The notes under the pieces are model-generated. The model did not search any database. It was not told the DNA's origin and was given only the letters and a program-made list of their open reading frames with translations. A DNA stretch of 64,000 bases from NCBI RefSeq assembly GCF_900100205.1, contig NZ_FNEQ01000004.1:1-64000 (forward strand), given 5' to 3'. A program made the position numbers and the translations under genes. Origin of the DNA: Duganella sp. OV510. GTDB lineage: Bacteria; Pseudomonadota; Gammaproteobacteria; Burkholderiales; Burkholderiaceae_D. Below, in pieces: positions 17,125-25,325 of this stretch (position 1 is the stretch's first letter; each line of letters starts with the position of its first letter).

Positions 17125-19299
17125 TCACCGCGCCGTCGACAGGCGCTCCGTCACGATCTTCGGCGTGATAAATACCAGCAGCTCCGTCTTGTCGTTGGTG
17201 CGGCTGTTGCTGCGGAACAGGTAGCCCAGCACCGGAATGTCGCCCAGCAGCGGCACCTTGTCGGTGGTGCTGCGCTCGGTTTGCTGGTAAATGCCGCCCA
17301 ACACCACGGTGCCGCCGTTGTCGACCATCACCTGGGTCTTGACGTGCTTGGTGTCGATGGCGAAGCCGGAACGGGTTTCCTGGCCGACGCTGTCCTTGTT
17401 GACGTCGACGTCGATGACAACATTGCCGTCCGGCGTGATCTGCGGCGTCACCTCCAGCCGCAGGTTGGCCTTGCGGAACTGGATCGAGGTGGCGCCGCTG
17501 CTGGTGGCCACCTGGTAAGGCAGCTCGATGCCCTGCTCGATCAGCGCCACCGCCTTGTCGGCGGTAATCACGCGCGGGCTGGAAATGATCTTGCCGGTGC
17601 CATCTTCCTCCAGCGCCGACAGCTCCAGGTTGAGGAAGCGGTTGGCGGCCGACGAGAACAGGCTGATCGCCAGGCTGCCGGCCTGCGCGCCGTTGATGTT
17701 GCCGGCCGGCAGATTGATGAACTGGGTGTTGTTGAAGCTGGTGTCGGTGACCGCCACCTGGCCGGTGGTCTGGCCGACGCCGGTCAGGTTGCCGCCAATC
17801 GCGAAGCGGGTGTTGCCGTTGCCGATCTGGTAGCCGGAATCGCCGCCACGGATGGTGCGCATGTCGGAAAAGCCCAGCTTGGCGCCGAGGTTGCGGGTGA
17901 AGGTATCGCTGGCCTCGACGATGCGCGCCTCGATCAGCACCTGCTTGGTGGCGATGTCGGTCTTGGCGATCAGCCGGCGCACGTCCTCCAGCTTGGAGGC
18001 GATGTCGGTGACGAACAGCTGGTTGGTGCGCGGTTCGATGATGGCGCTGCCGCGCTTGGACAGGATGCGCGCCTTGGCGTCGCCGCCCTCCAGCCCGAAC
18101 ACGGTCTTGAACGCTTCCGCCTTCTGGTAATTCAGCTGGAAGATTTCTGATTTGAGTGGCTCCAGATCGGCGATCTGTGCGCGCTGTTCCAGTTCCAGTT
18201 TTTCCTTGGTCAGCAATTCCTCCTTGGGCGCGATCCAGATCACCGAGCCGTTCTTGCGCATGTCCAGGCCCTTGGCTTGCAGGATCACATCCAGCGCCTG
18301 GTCCCACGGCACTTCGCGCAGGCGCAAGGTCAGATTGCCGGCCACGCTGTCGCTGGTGATGATGTTGAGGCCGGAAATATCGGCAATCGCCTGCAAGGCG
18401 GCGCGCACTTCAACGTTCTGGAAATTGAACGACAGCTTTTCGCCGCGATAGCCCTGCGAGCCTTGCGTCAGCTTGTTCGGATCTTCCTTGATCGGCTTGA
18501 CGTCGACCACCAGTTGGGTGTCGCTCTGGTAGACGGTCTGCTCCCACAGGCCGCGCGCCTCGATGATCAGGCGCGTGTTCTCGCCCTGCGGCACGGTGGT
18601 GACCAGCGACACCGGCGTGCCGAAGTCGCCGACATCCAGCCGCCGGCGCAGGTTTTCCGGCACGCCGGTCTTGAGGAAGTCGACCATCACACCGGTCGGC
18701 GTCTGCCGCACGTCAACCGCCACCTGATTGTTGGGCAGGTCCACCACCACCCGCCCTTCGCCATTGGCGCCACGGCGGAAATCCAGGTCGCGCAGCAGCT
18801 GCTTGCCGGCCGGCGCAGGCGCGCTGCGGGCGGCGGGCAGACCGTTGCCGTCGACCGCCGTGGCCAGGCCGCCGGAGCCGTCGATGGTCAGGATCACCGC
18901 GTTGCCATCAATGGCGGTGGCGTAGTTCAGCGTGCGCTTCAGGTTGAACACCAGGCGCGATCGCTCGCCAGCCTGCACCAGGTTGACGCCGCGCAGGTCG
19001 CCCTGGTTGAACTCCAGCACGTTCTTGTCGGTGGCGTTGATGGTGGCGCCGAAGTCGAGCGCGATGCGCGCCGGATTGGTGATGGCAAAGCTGATCGGCT
19101 GCGCCACCGGCGCGTTGCGCAGGGCGATCCGGACGATGACATTGGCGCCTTGCTGGTTGGCGGTGATCGATTCGATGGCGTTGGCGGCCGGGGCTTGCGC
19201 CCGCGCGCCGCCAGCCAGCTGCAAGGCCAGCGTCAGCGCCAGCACAGGCGCCCAGACTGCGGCGGACCAGGCCCGCCTGGCCAGGGTATGAGCGGTCAT
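17125..19299 (-). CDS. pilQ: Type IV pilus secretin PilQ
   Basis: PilQ forms the outer-membrane ring through which type IV pili are extruded. The 724-residue precursor has a signal peptide (VLALTLALQLAGGARAQ). Two AMIN peptidoglycan-binding domains occupy roughly 40-280, an STN/N0 domain follows (SFNFQNVEVRAALQAIADIS near 300), then an N1 NolW-like domain with NQLFVTDIASKLEDVRRLIA near 435, and the secretin core to the C-terminus. Conserved core blocks are GTGKIISSPRVITADK and VPLLGDIPVLGYLFRS. It overlaps pilP by four bases (ATGA), showing translational coupling. Confidence 0.97.
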   Translation of the reverse strand: MTAHTLARRAWSAAVWAPVLALTLALQLAGGARAQAPAANAIESITANQQGANVIVRIALRNAPVAQPISFAITNPARIALDFGATINATDKNVLEFNQGDLRGVNLVQAGERSRLVFNLKRTLNYATAIDGNAVILTIDGSGGLATAVDGNGLPAARSAPAPAGKQLLRDLDFRRGANGEGRVVVDLPNNQVAVDVRQTPTGVMVDFLKTGVPENLRRRLDVGDFGTPVSLVTTVPQGENTRLIIEARGLWEQTVYQSDTQLVVDVKPIKEDPNKLTQGSQGYRGEKLSFNFQNVEVRAALQAIADISGLNIITSDSVAGNLTLRLREVPWDQALDVILQAKGLDMRKNGSVIWIAPKEELLTKEKLELEQRAQIADLEPLKSEIFQLNYQKAEAFKTVFGLEGGDAKARILSKRGSAIIEPRTNQLFVTDIASKLEDVRRLIAKTDIATKQVLIEARIVEASDTFTRNLGAKLGFSDMRTIRGGDSGYQIGNGNTRFAIGGNLTGVGQTTGQVAVTDTSFNNTQFINLPAGNINGAQAGSLAISLFSSAANRFLNLELSALEEDGTGKIISSPRVITADKAVALIEQGIELPYQVATSSGATSIQFRKANLRLEVTPQITPDGNVVIDVDVNKDSVGQETRSGFAIDTKHVKTQVMVDNGGTVVLGGIYQQTERSTTDKVPLLGDIPVLGYLFRSNSRTNDKTELLVFITPKIVTERLSTAR

Positions 19300-19847
19300 T
19301 TGGTGGTCTCCTTGCTTTCCTGCAGTTCCAACTTGGACAGGCGCTCGACCCAGTCGCCGGTGGCGTCCTGGACGATTTCCTTGAGGTTGACGCTGTTCTC
19401 GTCGATGCTGGTGACGACGCCGAAGTTCTGTCCCAGATGCTGGCCCTTCACCACCTGGTGCACGGCACGGTCGACTTGCAGCACGGCATACATCACGCCT
19501 TTCTTTTCGATGGTGCCGACCATCTGGATCGTGTCCAGCGGGTAGGTTTCCAGCAGTTCCTTGCGGCGCTGCGTATCCGGGTGGAGGCCACTACCGCCGC
19601 CTTGCGCCGCCTGCTTGGCCAGCTCGGCCAGCAGCTTGTTGGGGTTGAACGGGTCCGGCTCTTCCTTGTTGACGTAGGCGAAGGGAATGAAGACCTTGGG
19701 CTCGGCCAGCGGCGGCACCTTGACCCTGGTCTGCGCATCAACCTGTTTCATCCAGGTGCGTACTTCCTGCACGTCGCTGTCGCCGCAGCCGGCAAGCACG
19801 AGCAACAAGATGGTGGCAGTCAGCGTGGTGGCGGTCAGCGTCCTCAT
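19296..19847 (-). CDS. pilP: Type IV pilus assembly lipoprotein PilP
   Basis: PilP links the inner-membrane PilMNO platform with the PilQ secretin. The protein is 183 residues from the ATG at 19847 (MRTLTATTLTATILLLVLAG), with the lipobox LAGC giving lipidated Cys20. A disordered proline-rich middle is followed by the C-terminal beta-sandwich (TIQMVGTIEKKGVMYAVLQV onward) that contacts PilQ. The frame is open far upstream in another gene's shadow, but the chosen start is set by the signal peptide and by the four-base ATGA overlap with pilO. Confidence 0.95.
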   Translation of the reverse strand: MRTLTATTLTATILLLVLAGCGDSDVQEVRTWMKQVDAQTRVKVPPLAEPKVFIPFAYVNKEEPDPFNPNKLLAELAKQAAQGGGSGLHPDTQRRKELLETYPLDTIQMVGTIEKKGVMYAVLQVDRAVHQVVKGQHLGQNFGVVTSIDENSVNLKEIVQDATGDWVERLSKLELQESKETTK

Positions 19848-20521
19848 GATTTTTTCGCCGCCTTTTTCTTGTCGGCGGCGGCCTTGCGCTGCGCTGCCAC
19901 TTCTTCCGGATCGAGATAGCGGAAGGTCTTGGCCACCGCTTCCAGCGTCAGCGTGCCGTCCTTGCCGGAGGATAGCGCCAGGTTGTTGAGCGTGACGATG
20001 CGCGGCAGGTTGGCGATGTCGCCGGTGAAGGCGCCAATGTCGTGGTAACTGCCGTTGATCTTGATGTCGATCGGCAGCTCGGCGTAGTAATCCTTGATGA
20101 CCACCTGCTGCGGCTTGAACAGGTCGAATTGCAGGCCGCGGCCAGCGCCGGCCTGGTTGATATCGGTCAGCAGCGCCGCCATCTCGGCCTTGCTCGGCAA
20201 CTGTTTCTGCAGGCGCTCGACGTACTGGTCGACCTGCGCCTTTTGCGCGCGCAGTGCATCCAGGTTGATCGCCTGCTCGGTCTTCATCCGGTATTCGGTG
20301 CGCAGCTTGTTTTCCGCCATGGCGCCAGCTTCCTGCTCCTCGAACTGCGAACTCCAGTAACCGAAGTAGCCTGCCACGCACACCGCCGCCGTCACGCCAA
20401 TCGCGCACAGCAAGCGCGGCGCCAGCGGCCACTGTCCGGGATGGCGGCCATTCAGGTCGCGGAACTGCTCGGCCAGGCCGGCAAACAGTTCGTTGAGGTT
20501 GATGTTGGCCCTGGACGCCAT
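19844..20521 (-). CDS. pilO: Type IV pilus inner-membrane protein PilO
   Basis: PilO dimerises with PilN in the inner-membrane alignment complex of the type IV pilus. The 225-residue product starts at MASRANINLNELFAGLAEQF, which matches the family; it has one transmembrane segment near 42-62 (LLCAIGVTAAVCVAGYFGYW), a periplasmic coiled coil, and a ferredoxin-like fold with LPIDIKINGSYHDIGAFTGD. It begins on the last base of the pilN stop codon (TGATG) and overlaps pilP, so the five genes are translated as a coupled set. The C-terminus is Lys/Ala-rich. Confidence 0.96.
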   Translation of the reverse strand: MASRANINLNELFAGLAEQFRDLNGRHPGQWPLAPRLLCAIGVTAAVCVAGYFGYWSSQFEEQEAGAMAENKLRTEYRMKTEQAINLDALRAQKAQVDQYVERLQKQLPSKAEMAALLTDINQAGAGRGLQFDLFKPQQVVIKDYYAELPIDIKINGSYHDIGAFTGDIANLPRIVTLNNLALSSGKDGTLTLEAVAKTFRYLDPEEVAAQRKAAADKKKAAKKS

Positions 20522-21126
20522 CAGCCGCGCTCCCTGGCTTTGCCGTTGTCTTCCGGCTGGTCCTTGTCGCGCGGGCGCTTGATCATCACATTCAGATTGA
20601 ACTCCACCACTTTCCTGGCGCTCTTGCCCTGCCCCAGCCCGGTCGACTTCACCTCGATCAGGTCGGGCCGCTCCAGCCATGGCGACACGCCGGCCAGGTT
20701 GCGCAGCAATTCCGACACCCGCTCCTGCGACTGCGCATAGCCATTCACTGCAACCTTCTGTCCATCCTGGCGGAAGGCCTTGAGGTAGACGCCGGGCGGC
20801 GTTTGCCTGACCAGTTCATCCAGCAGGTAGACTGGCTGGTTGCGGTCGCCCTGCAAGTCTTCGACCGCCTGCTGGCGCGCCTTCAGCGCTTCGATTTCCT
20901 GCTTCAGCGTGGCGATCTCGGCGATCTTCTTGTCGAGGACGGTGATGGCGGTTTTCAGTTCCTGGTTGCGGGCGTCCTGGATGGCGATGGCGCGCGCGTT
21001 GTAGCCGCCCACCAGCAGCACGATGCCCACGCCGATCACGCCGCCCAGCGCCAGCAGCGTATAGAAGGCTTGCTTCTTCTGCTTGCGCTTTTCTTCGCGG
21101 TGAGGGAGCAGGTTGATGCGTATCAT
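20521..21126 (-). CDS. pilN: Type IV pilus inner-membrane protein PilN
   Basis: The 201-residue protein starts with MIRINLLPHREEKRK, the conserved cytoplasmic tail that docks on PilM. One transmembrane helix (about 24-46, LLALGGVIGVGIVLLVGG) is followed by a periplasmic coiled coil and a small alpha/beta domain. The C-terminal part is very polar (KRPRDKDQPEDNGK). One-base stop/start overlaps (TGATG) join it to pilM and pilO. Confidence 0.96.
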   Translation of the reverse strand: MIRINLLPHREEKRKQKKQAFYTLLALGGVIGVGIVLLVGGYNARAIAIQDARNQELKTAITVLDKKIAEIATLKQEIEALKARQQAVEDLQGDRNQPVYLLDELVRQTPPGVYLKAFRQDGQKVAVNGYAQSQERVSELLRNLAGVSPWLERPDLIEVKSTGLGQGKSARKVVEFNLNVMIKRPRDKDQPEDNGKARERG

Positions 21127-22202
21127 CAGCCGAACCTCCGCAAGGCCAGGCCACAGGCCACCAGGTAAGCAGGCGCATCCAGCCGCAGCTGCGATTCGCG
21201 CACTGAGGGACCGATCTGCATGCCCTTGAATGGTGCGATGACAGCGCTGGAGATGCGGGTGCGGCTGGCCACCAGTTCCAGCAGGCCAGGCATCAGCGCG
21301 CAGCCGCCAGCCAGGAACAGCTGGTCGACCCGGGTATAAGGCGTGGAGGTGTAGAAGAACTGGATGGCGCGCGTGACTTCCAGCGCGGCGCTCTCCAGGA
21401 AAGGCGTCAGCAGTTCGGCGTGGTAATTGTCCGGCAGGTCGCCGGTTTTCTTGCGCGCCTCGGCTTCGTCGAAGGACAGGCCGTAACTGCGCACGATGTC
21501 CTGGGTCAGCGTGTTGCCGCCGAAGGGCTGCTCGCGCTCGTAGACGGTGACGCCGTCCAGCATCACCGAAATGTGGGTGACCTGGGCGCCGATCTGGAAC
21601 AGCGCGATCACCTGGCCGACGCCGCCTTCCGGCAATTGCGTGACCACCCGGTCCAGCGCAGCACGGGCGGCGTAGGATTCGATGTCCATCACGGTCGCCT
21701 TCAGGCCGGAGGCTTCGGCGATTGCCACCCGGTCCTCGACCTTTTCACGGCGCGAGGCAGCCAGCATCACCTCGATATCATCGGCCGAGCTGGCAGCCGG
21801 GCCGATGACGTCAAAGTCGAGACTGACCTCATCCAGCGCGAACGGGATGTACTGGCTGGCTTCGGACTCGACCTGGATTTCCAGCTGGTCTTCCGACATG
21901 CCGGCCGGCAGGATGATCTTCTTGGTGATAACGGACGCGGGCGGCATGCCCAGCGCCGCGTGTCTGGCGCGGGTACCGCTTTTCTTCCAGACCCGGCGCA
22001 CGGTTTCCACCACCTGGTCCATGTTTTCGATATTGCCGTCGGTGACGGCGTTGCGCGGCAGCGGCTCGGCGGCGTAGCGCTCCAGCCGCAATTCGCCCTT
22101 GGCACCCTGCGCCAGCTCCACCAGCCGCACGCTGGAGGTGGAAATGTCGATGCCCACCAGCGGCGGGTTGCCCTGGCCCAGCAGGGCCTTCAGCTCGATC
22201 AT
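21126..22202 (-). CDS. pilM: Type IV pilus actin-like ATPase PilM
   Basis: PilM is a cytoplasmic FtsA-like protein that binds PilN and couples the motor to the pilus platform. The protein is 358 residues from the ATG at 22202 (MIELKALLGQGNPPLVGIDI), which has a GGAGG ribosome-binding site seven bases upstream. Actin-fold motifs are GIDISTSSVRLVEL (phosphate 1) and FLAGGCALMPGLLELV near the C-terminus. An in-frame ATG 13 codons upstream gives an Arg-rich extension and is rejected. It is the first gene of the operon, and the 226-base gap to the divergent mrcA should hold both promoters. Confidence 0.96.
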   Translation of the reverse strand: MIELKALLGQGNPPLVGIDISTSSVRLVELAQGAKGELRLERYAAEPLPRNAVTDGNIENMDQVVETVRRVWKKSGTRARHAALGMPPASVITKKIILPAGMSEDQLEIQVESEASQYIPFALDEVSLDFDVIGPAASSADDIEVMLAASRREKVEDRVAIAEASGLKATVMDIESYAARAALDRVVTQLPEGGVGQVIALFQIGAQVTHISVMLDGVTVYEREQPFGGNTLTQDIVRSYGLSFDEAEARKKTGDLPDNYHAELLTPFLESAALEVTRAIQFFYTSTPYTRVDQLFLAGGCALMPGLLELVASRTRISSAVIAPFKGMQIGPSVRESQLRLDAPAYLVACGLALRRFG

Positions 22203-22394
22203 ACGAGTCCTCCGGCGCCGTGGGGGCCACCTATGCTGCAATCCATCCGAACCGGAACTGTTTGCATAAAAGGAAACTCGCTAAAAACCTGCGTTTAGAA
22301 GGTTTATATCTGCCTGTACATTAAATCGAGCCAATTTAAGTGTAAAGGTATTTCTATTGTGCACAATTGCCCTGGTGTGAGGGTTTCACCACAC

Positions 22395-22422
22395 TTATTA
22401 CGGCCTTCGGCTCGCTTATAAT
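22395..22422 (+). promoter_or_regulatory. Probable sigma-70 promoter of mrcA, very close to the start codon
   Basis: A perfect TATAAT (-10) lies at 22417-22422, with a weak -35 candidate TTATTA at 22395-22400 (16-base spacer). The predicted transcription start, six to eight bases after the -10 box, falls on or next to the mrcA ATG at 22429. No Shine-Dalgarno sequence is seen, so the transcript may be leaderless. This is inferred from sequence only. Confidence 0.45.
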
Positions 22423-22428
22423 GCCCGC

Positions 22429-24768
22429 ATGACCTCTAATAATTCGGAAACCCCAACACCATCGAAACCGCGCACCACTGCATCCCGTTTCTTCCTGCTG
22501 GCCGGCCTGTCCGTTGCCGGCCTGGGCGTGACCGGCGTGCTGCTGGTGGTGTTCGGCCTGGCCATCGCCTACCCCAACCTGCCGGAAATCGACACGCTGA
22601 CCGATTACCGCCCGAAGATGCCGCTGCGTATCTTCTCCGCCGATAATGTGCTGATCGGCGAATTCGGCGAGGAGCGCCGCAATCTGGTGCGCATCAAGGA
22701 CATCCCGGACGTGATGAAGAAAGCCGTGCTGGCGATCGAGGACGACCGCTTCTACGAGCACGGCGGCGTCGACTACACCGGCATCCTGCGCGCCACGCTG
22801 CACAACGCAGTCGGCAGCGGCGGCAAGCAAGGCGCGTCCACCATCACGCAGCAGGTGGCGCGCAACTTCTTCCTGTCCAGCGAACAGACTATCAAGCGTA
22901 AAGTCTACGAAATGCTGCTGGCGTGGAAGATCGAGAAGAACCTGACCAAGGACCAGATCCTGGAGGTCTATATGAACCAGATCTACCTGGGCCAGCGTGC
23001 CTATGGGTTCTCGTCCGCCGCACAAATCTACTTCGGCAAAAACCTGCGTGACATTAGCGTGGCCGAGGCCGCCATGCTGGCCGGCCTGCCGAAAGCGCCA
23101 TCCGCTTACAATCCGGTAGTCAATCCGAAACGCGCGCGCACCCGTCAACAATACATCCTGCAGCGCATGCATGATTTGGGCTATATCAGCGACAAGCAGT
23201 ACGAAACCGCCAAGGCCGAAGACCTGAAGGTCAAAACCGACAGCAGCGAGTTCGGCGTGCACGCCGAATACGTGGCCGAGCTGGCGCGCCAGCTGGTGTA
23301 TGAACAGTTCAAGGAAGACACCTACACCCGTGGCCTGAACGTGTTCACCACCATCACCAAGGCCGACCAGGACGCCGCCTACCTGGCGCTGCGCAAGGGC
23401 GTGATGGACTACGAGCGCCGCCACGCCTATCGCGGCCCGGAAGCGTACATCGACATCCCGGCCAAGAAGGAAGAAGCGGACGACGCCATCGAAACCGTGC
23501 TGGCCGAACATCCGGACAACGACGACCTGATCGCCGCCGTGGTGCTGTCGGCCACGCCGCAGCTGATTACCGCCGTCACCGCCTCGGGCGAAGAAATCAA
23601 GATCAGCGGCGCCGGCCTGGAGCAAGGCCGCTCGTGGCTGTCCGACAAGAATCCGCCAAACAAGCGCATCCGCCGTGGCGCGGTGATCCGCGTGCTACAG
23701 GAAGGCAAGGACTGGCTGGTGGCGCAGATGCCGGAAATCGAATCGGCGTTTGTCGCGGCCAGCACCACCGATGGCGCGATCAAGGCGCTGGTTGGCGGCT
23801 TCGACTATAACCGCAACAAGTTCAACCACGTGACGCAGGCATGGCGCCAGCCGGGCTCGTCGTTCAAGCCGTTCATCTACTCGGCATCGCTGGAGCGCGG
23901 CCTGTCGCCGGCTACCATCATCAACGACGCGCCGATCTCGTTTGACGCCGGCCAGACCGGCGGCCAGGCATGGGAACCGAAGAACTACGACGGCAAGTAC
24001 GACGGTCCGATGACCATGCGCAAGGGCCTGACCAAGTCCAAGAACATGATCTCGATCCGCATCCTGCACCGCATCGGCGCCAAGTACGGCCAGGAATACG
24101 CGACCCGCTTCGGCTTTGACGCCGACAAGAACCCGCCCTACCTGACGCTGGCACTGGGCGCCGGCAACGTCACGCCGCTGCAGATGGCTGGCGCCTACGC
24201 GGTGTTCGCCAACGGCGGCTACAAGATCAGCCCTTACCTGATCTCCAAAGTGACCGACGCCGACGGCAAGATCCTGTCGCAAGCCCATCCGGACCTGGCC
24301 GGCGACGAGAAGAATCGCGTGATCGACGAGCGCAACGCCTTCCTGATGGATTCGATGCTGAAGGACGTGGTGCGCTACGGCACCGCCGCCAAGGCGAATG
24401 TGCTGGGCCGCCGCGACATCGCCGGCAAGACCGGCACCACCAACGATTCGATCGACGCCTGGTTTGCCGGCTACCAGGCCAAGCTGGTCGGCATCGCCTG
24501 GATCGGCTACGACCAGCCGAAGAACCTGGGCAACCGCGAAACCGGCGGCGGCCTGGCGCTGCCAATCTGGATCAACTACATGCAGAAGGCGCTGAAGAGC
24601 ATTCCGGTCGAGGAACGCGCGGTGCCGGAAGGCGTGATGCTGGTGGGCGACGAGTACTACTATGCGGAGAATCCGCCGGGCACCGGGGTCAACAACCTCG
24701 ATGCGCCGGGCCACGGCACGCCGGCCGAGGAAAAGGCCAAGGATGCCGTGAAAAACGAGCTGTTTTAA
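22429..24768 (+). CDS. mrcA: Penicillin-binding protein 1A (bifunctional transglycosylase/transpeptidase)
   Basis: The class A PBP polymerises and cross-links peptidoglycan. The 779-residue protein has an N-terminal membrane helix (about 20-45). The GT51 domain shows EDDRFYEHGGVDYTG (catalytic Glu), QGASTITQQVARNFFL and the conserved KRKVYEMLLAWKIEKNLTKD block. A PBP1A-type OB insert (about 310-430) follows, then the transpeptidase with GSSFKPFIYS (active-site Ser), SKN in LTKSKNMISI and the KTGT motif in IAGKTGTTND. It is divergent from pilM, a conserved arrangement in beta- and gammaproteobacteria, and ends in a four-base tail-to-tail overlap with cyaY. Confidence 0.98.
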   Translation: MTSNNSETPTPSKPRTTASRFFLLAGLSVAGLGVTGVLLVVFGLAIAYPNLPEIDTLTDYRPKMPLRIFSADNVLIGEFGEERRNLVRIKDIPDVMKKAVLAIEDDRFYEHGGVDYTGILRATLHNAVGSGGKQGASTITQQVARNFFLSSEQTIKRKVYEMLLAWKIEKNLTKDQILEVYMNQIYLGQRAYGFSSAAQIYFGKNLRDISVAEAAMLAGLPKAPSAYNPVVNPKRARTRQQYILQRMHDLGYISDKQYETAKAEDLKVKTDSSEFGVHAEYVAELARQLVYEQFKEDTYTRGLNVFTTITKADQDAAYLALRKGVMDYERRHAYRGPEAYIDIPAKKEEADDAIETVLAEHPDNDDLIAAVVLSATPQLITAVTASGEEIKISGAGLEQGRSWLSDKNPPNKRIRRGAVIRVLQEGKDWLVAQMPEIESAFVAASTTDGAIKALVGGFDYNRNKFNHVTQAWRQPGSSFKPFIYSASLERGLSPATIINDAPISFDAGQTGGQAWEPKNYDGKYDGPMTMRKGLTKSKNMISIRILHRIGAKYGQEYATRFGFDADKNPPYLTLALGAGNVTPLQMAGAYAVFANGGYKISPYLISKVTDADGKILSQAHPDLAGDEKNRVIDERNAFLMDSMLKDVVRYGTAAKANVLGRRDIAGKTGTTNDSIDAWFAGYQAKLVGIAWIGYDQPKNLGNRETGGGLALPIWINYMQKALKSIPVEERAVPEGVMLVGDEYYYAENPPGTGVNNLDAPGHGTPAEEKAKDAVKNELF

Positions 24769-25103
24769 GCTTCAGGCGCCAGCACCACTGGCGCGCCGCC
24801 CTGTTTGGTGACTTCCTCGGACAGGGTGGCAAACAGCTCGGAGCCGTCGCGGGTGTTGAGCCACTGGCCATCCTTCTGACGGTAGTGGTAGCCGCCGGAA
24901 CGCGACGCGACCCACAGCTCCTGCATCGCCGCCTGGCTGTTGACGATGATCTTGGAACCATTGTCGATAAACTCGATTTCCAGCACATTGCCGCTGCGGC
25001 TGCACTCCACATCGGTCATATCGGCATCGTTCAAACGGTCCAGGGCCGCCTCGATGGCGTCCAAGGTGGCTTCGGCTTGCGCCAGGAATTCTGATTCGCC
25101 CAT
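24765..25103 (-). CDS. cyaY: Iron donor protein CyaY (bacterial frataxin)
   Basis: CyaY binds iron and modulates Fe-S cluster assembly by the cysteine desulfurase complex. The 112-residue protein starts at MGESEFLAQAEATLDAIEAA; an ATG seven codons upstream is possible but not family-like. The first helix is acidic, and the beta-sheet blocks VLEIEFIDNGSKIIVNSQ, QELWVASRSGGYHY and the WLNTRDGSELFATLSE end match frataxin. It stops inside the mrcA stop codon and is divergent from the lptM-lysA pair, the same neighbourhood as in E. coli (cyaY beside yifL/lptM). Confidence 0.95.
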   Translation of the reverse strand: MGESEFLAQAEATLDAIEAALDRLNDADMTDVECSRSGNVLEIEFIDNGSKIIVNSQAAMQELWVASRSGGYHYRQKDGQWLNTRDGSELFATLSEEVTKQGGAPVVLAPEA

Positions 25104-25146
25104 GCTACACTCCAGTATCTGCACTTAAATAATCTGTGATTCTATC

Positions 25147-25320
25147 GTGAAGTCCAATTTCCGTTTGATTATTGGCACAGCCACCCTGTGCCTGACCGTA
25201 TTGCTGAGCGGCTGCGGCCAACCCGGCCCGCTGTACTTGCCCAAGCCTCCAGCGGCCAAGCCTGCCAAGAGCAGCAACGCCCCTGTCCCTACTCCTGAAA
25301 CCGCTGCTCCTCAACAATAA
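25147..25320 (+). CDS. lptM: Small lipoprotein LptM (YifL-like), GTG start
   Basis: A 57-residue lipoprotein begins with GTG at 25147: MKSNFRLIIGTATLCLTVLL followed by SGCGQPGPLYLP. The lipobox LLSGC puts the lipidated Cys at position 23, and the short CGQxGPLYLP mature start is the hallmark of LptM/YifL. The rest is a Pro/Ala/Lys tail. In E. coli LptM helps maturation of the LptD/LptE lipopolysaccharide translocon at the outer membrane. It ends five bases before lysA and so shares its transcript. A search for ATG starts alone would miss it. Confidence 0.88.
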   Translation: MKSNFRLIIGTATLCLTVLLSGCGQPGPLYLPKPPAAKPAKSSNAPVPTPETAAPQQ

Positions 25321-25325
25321 TTCTT

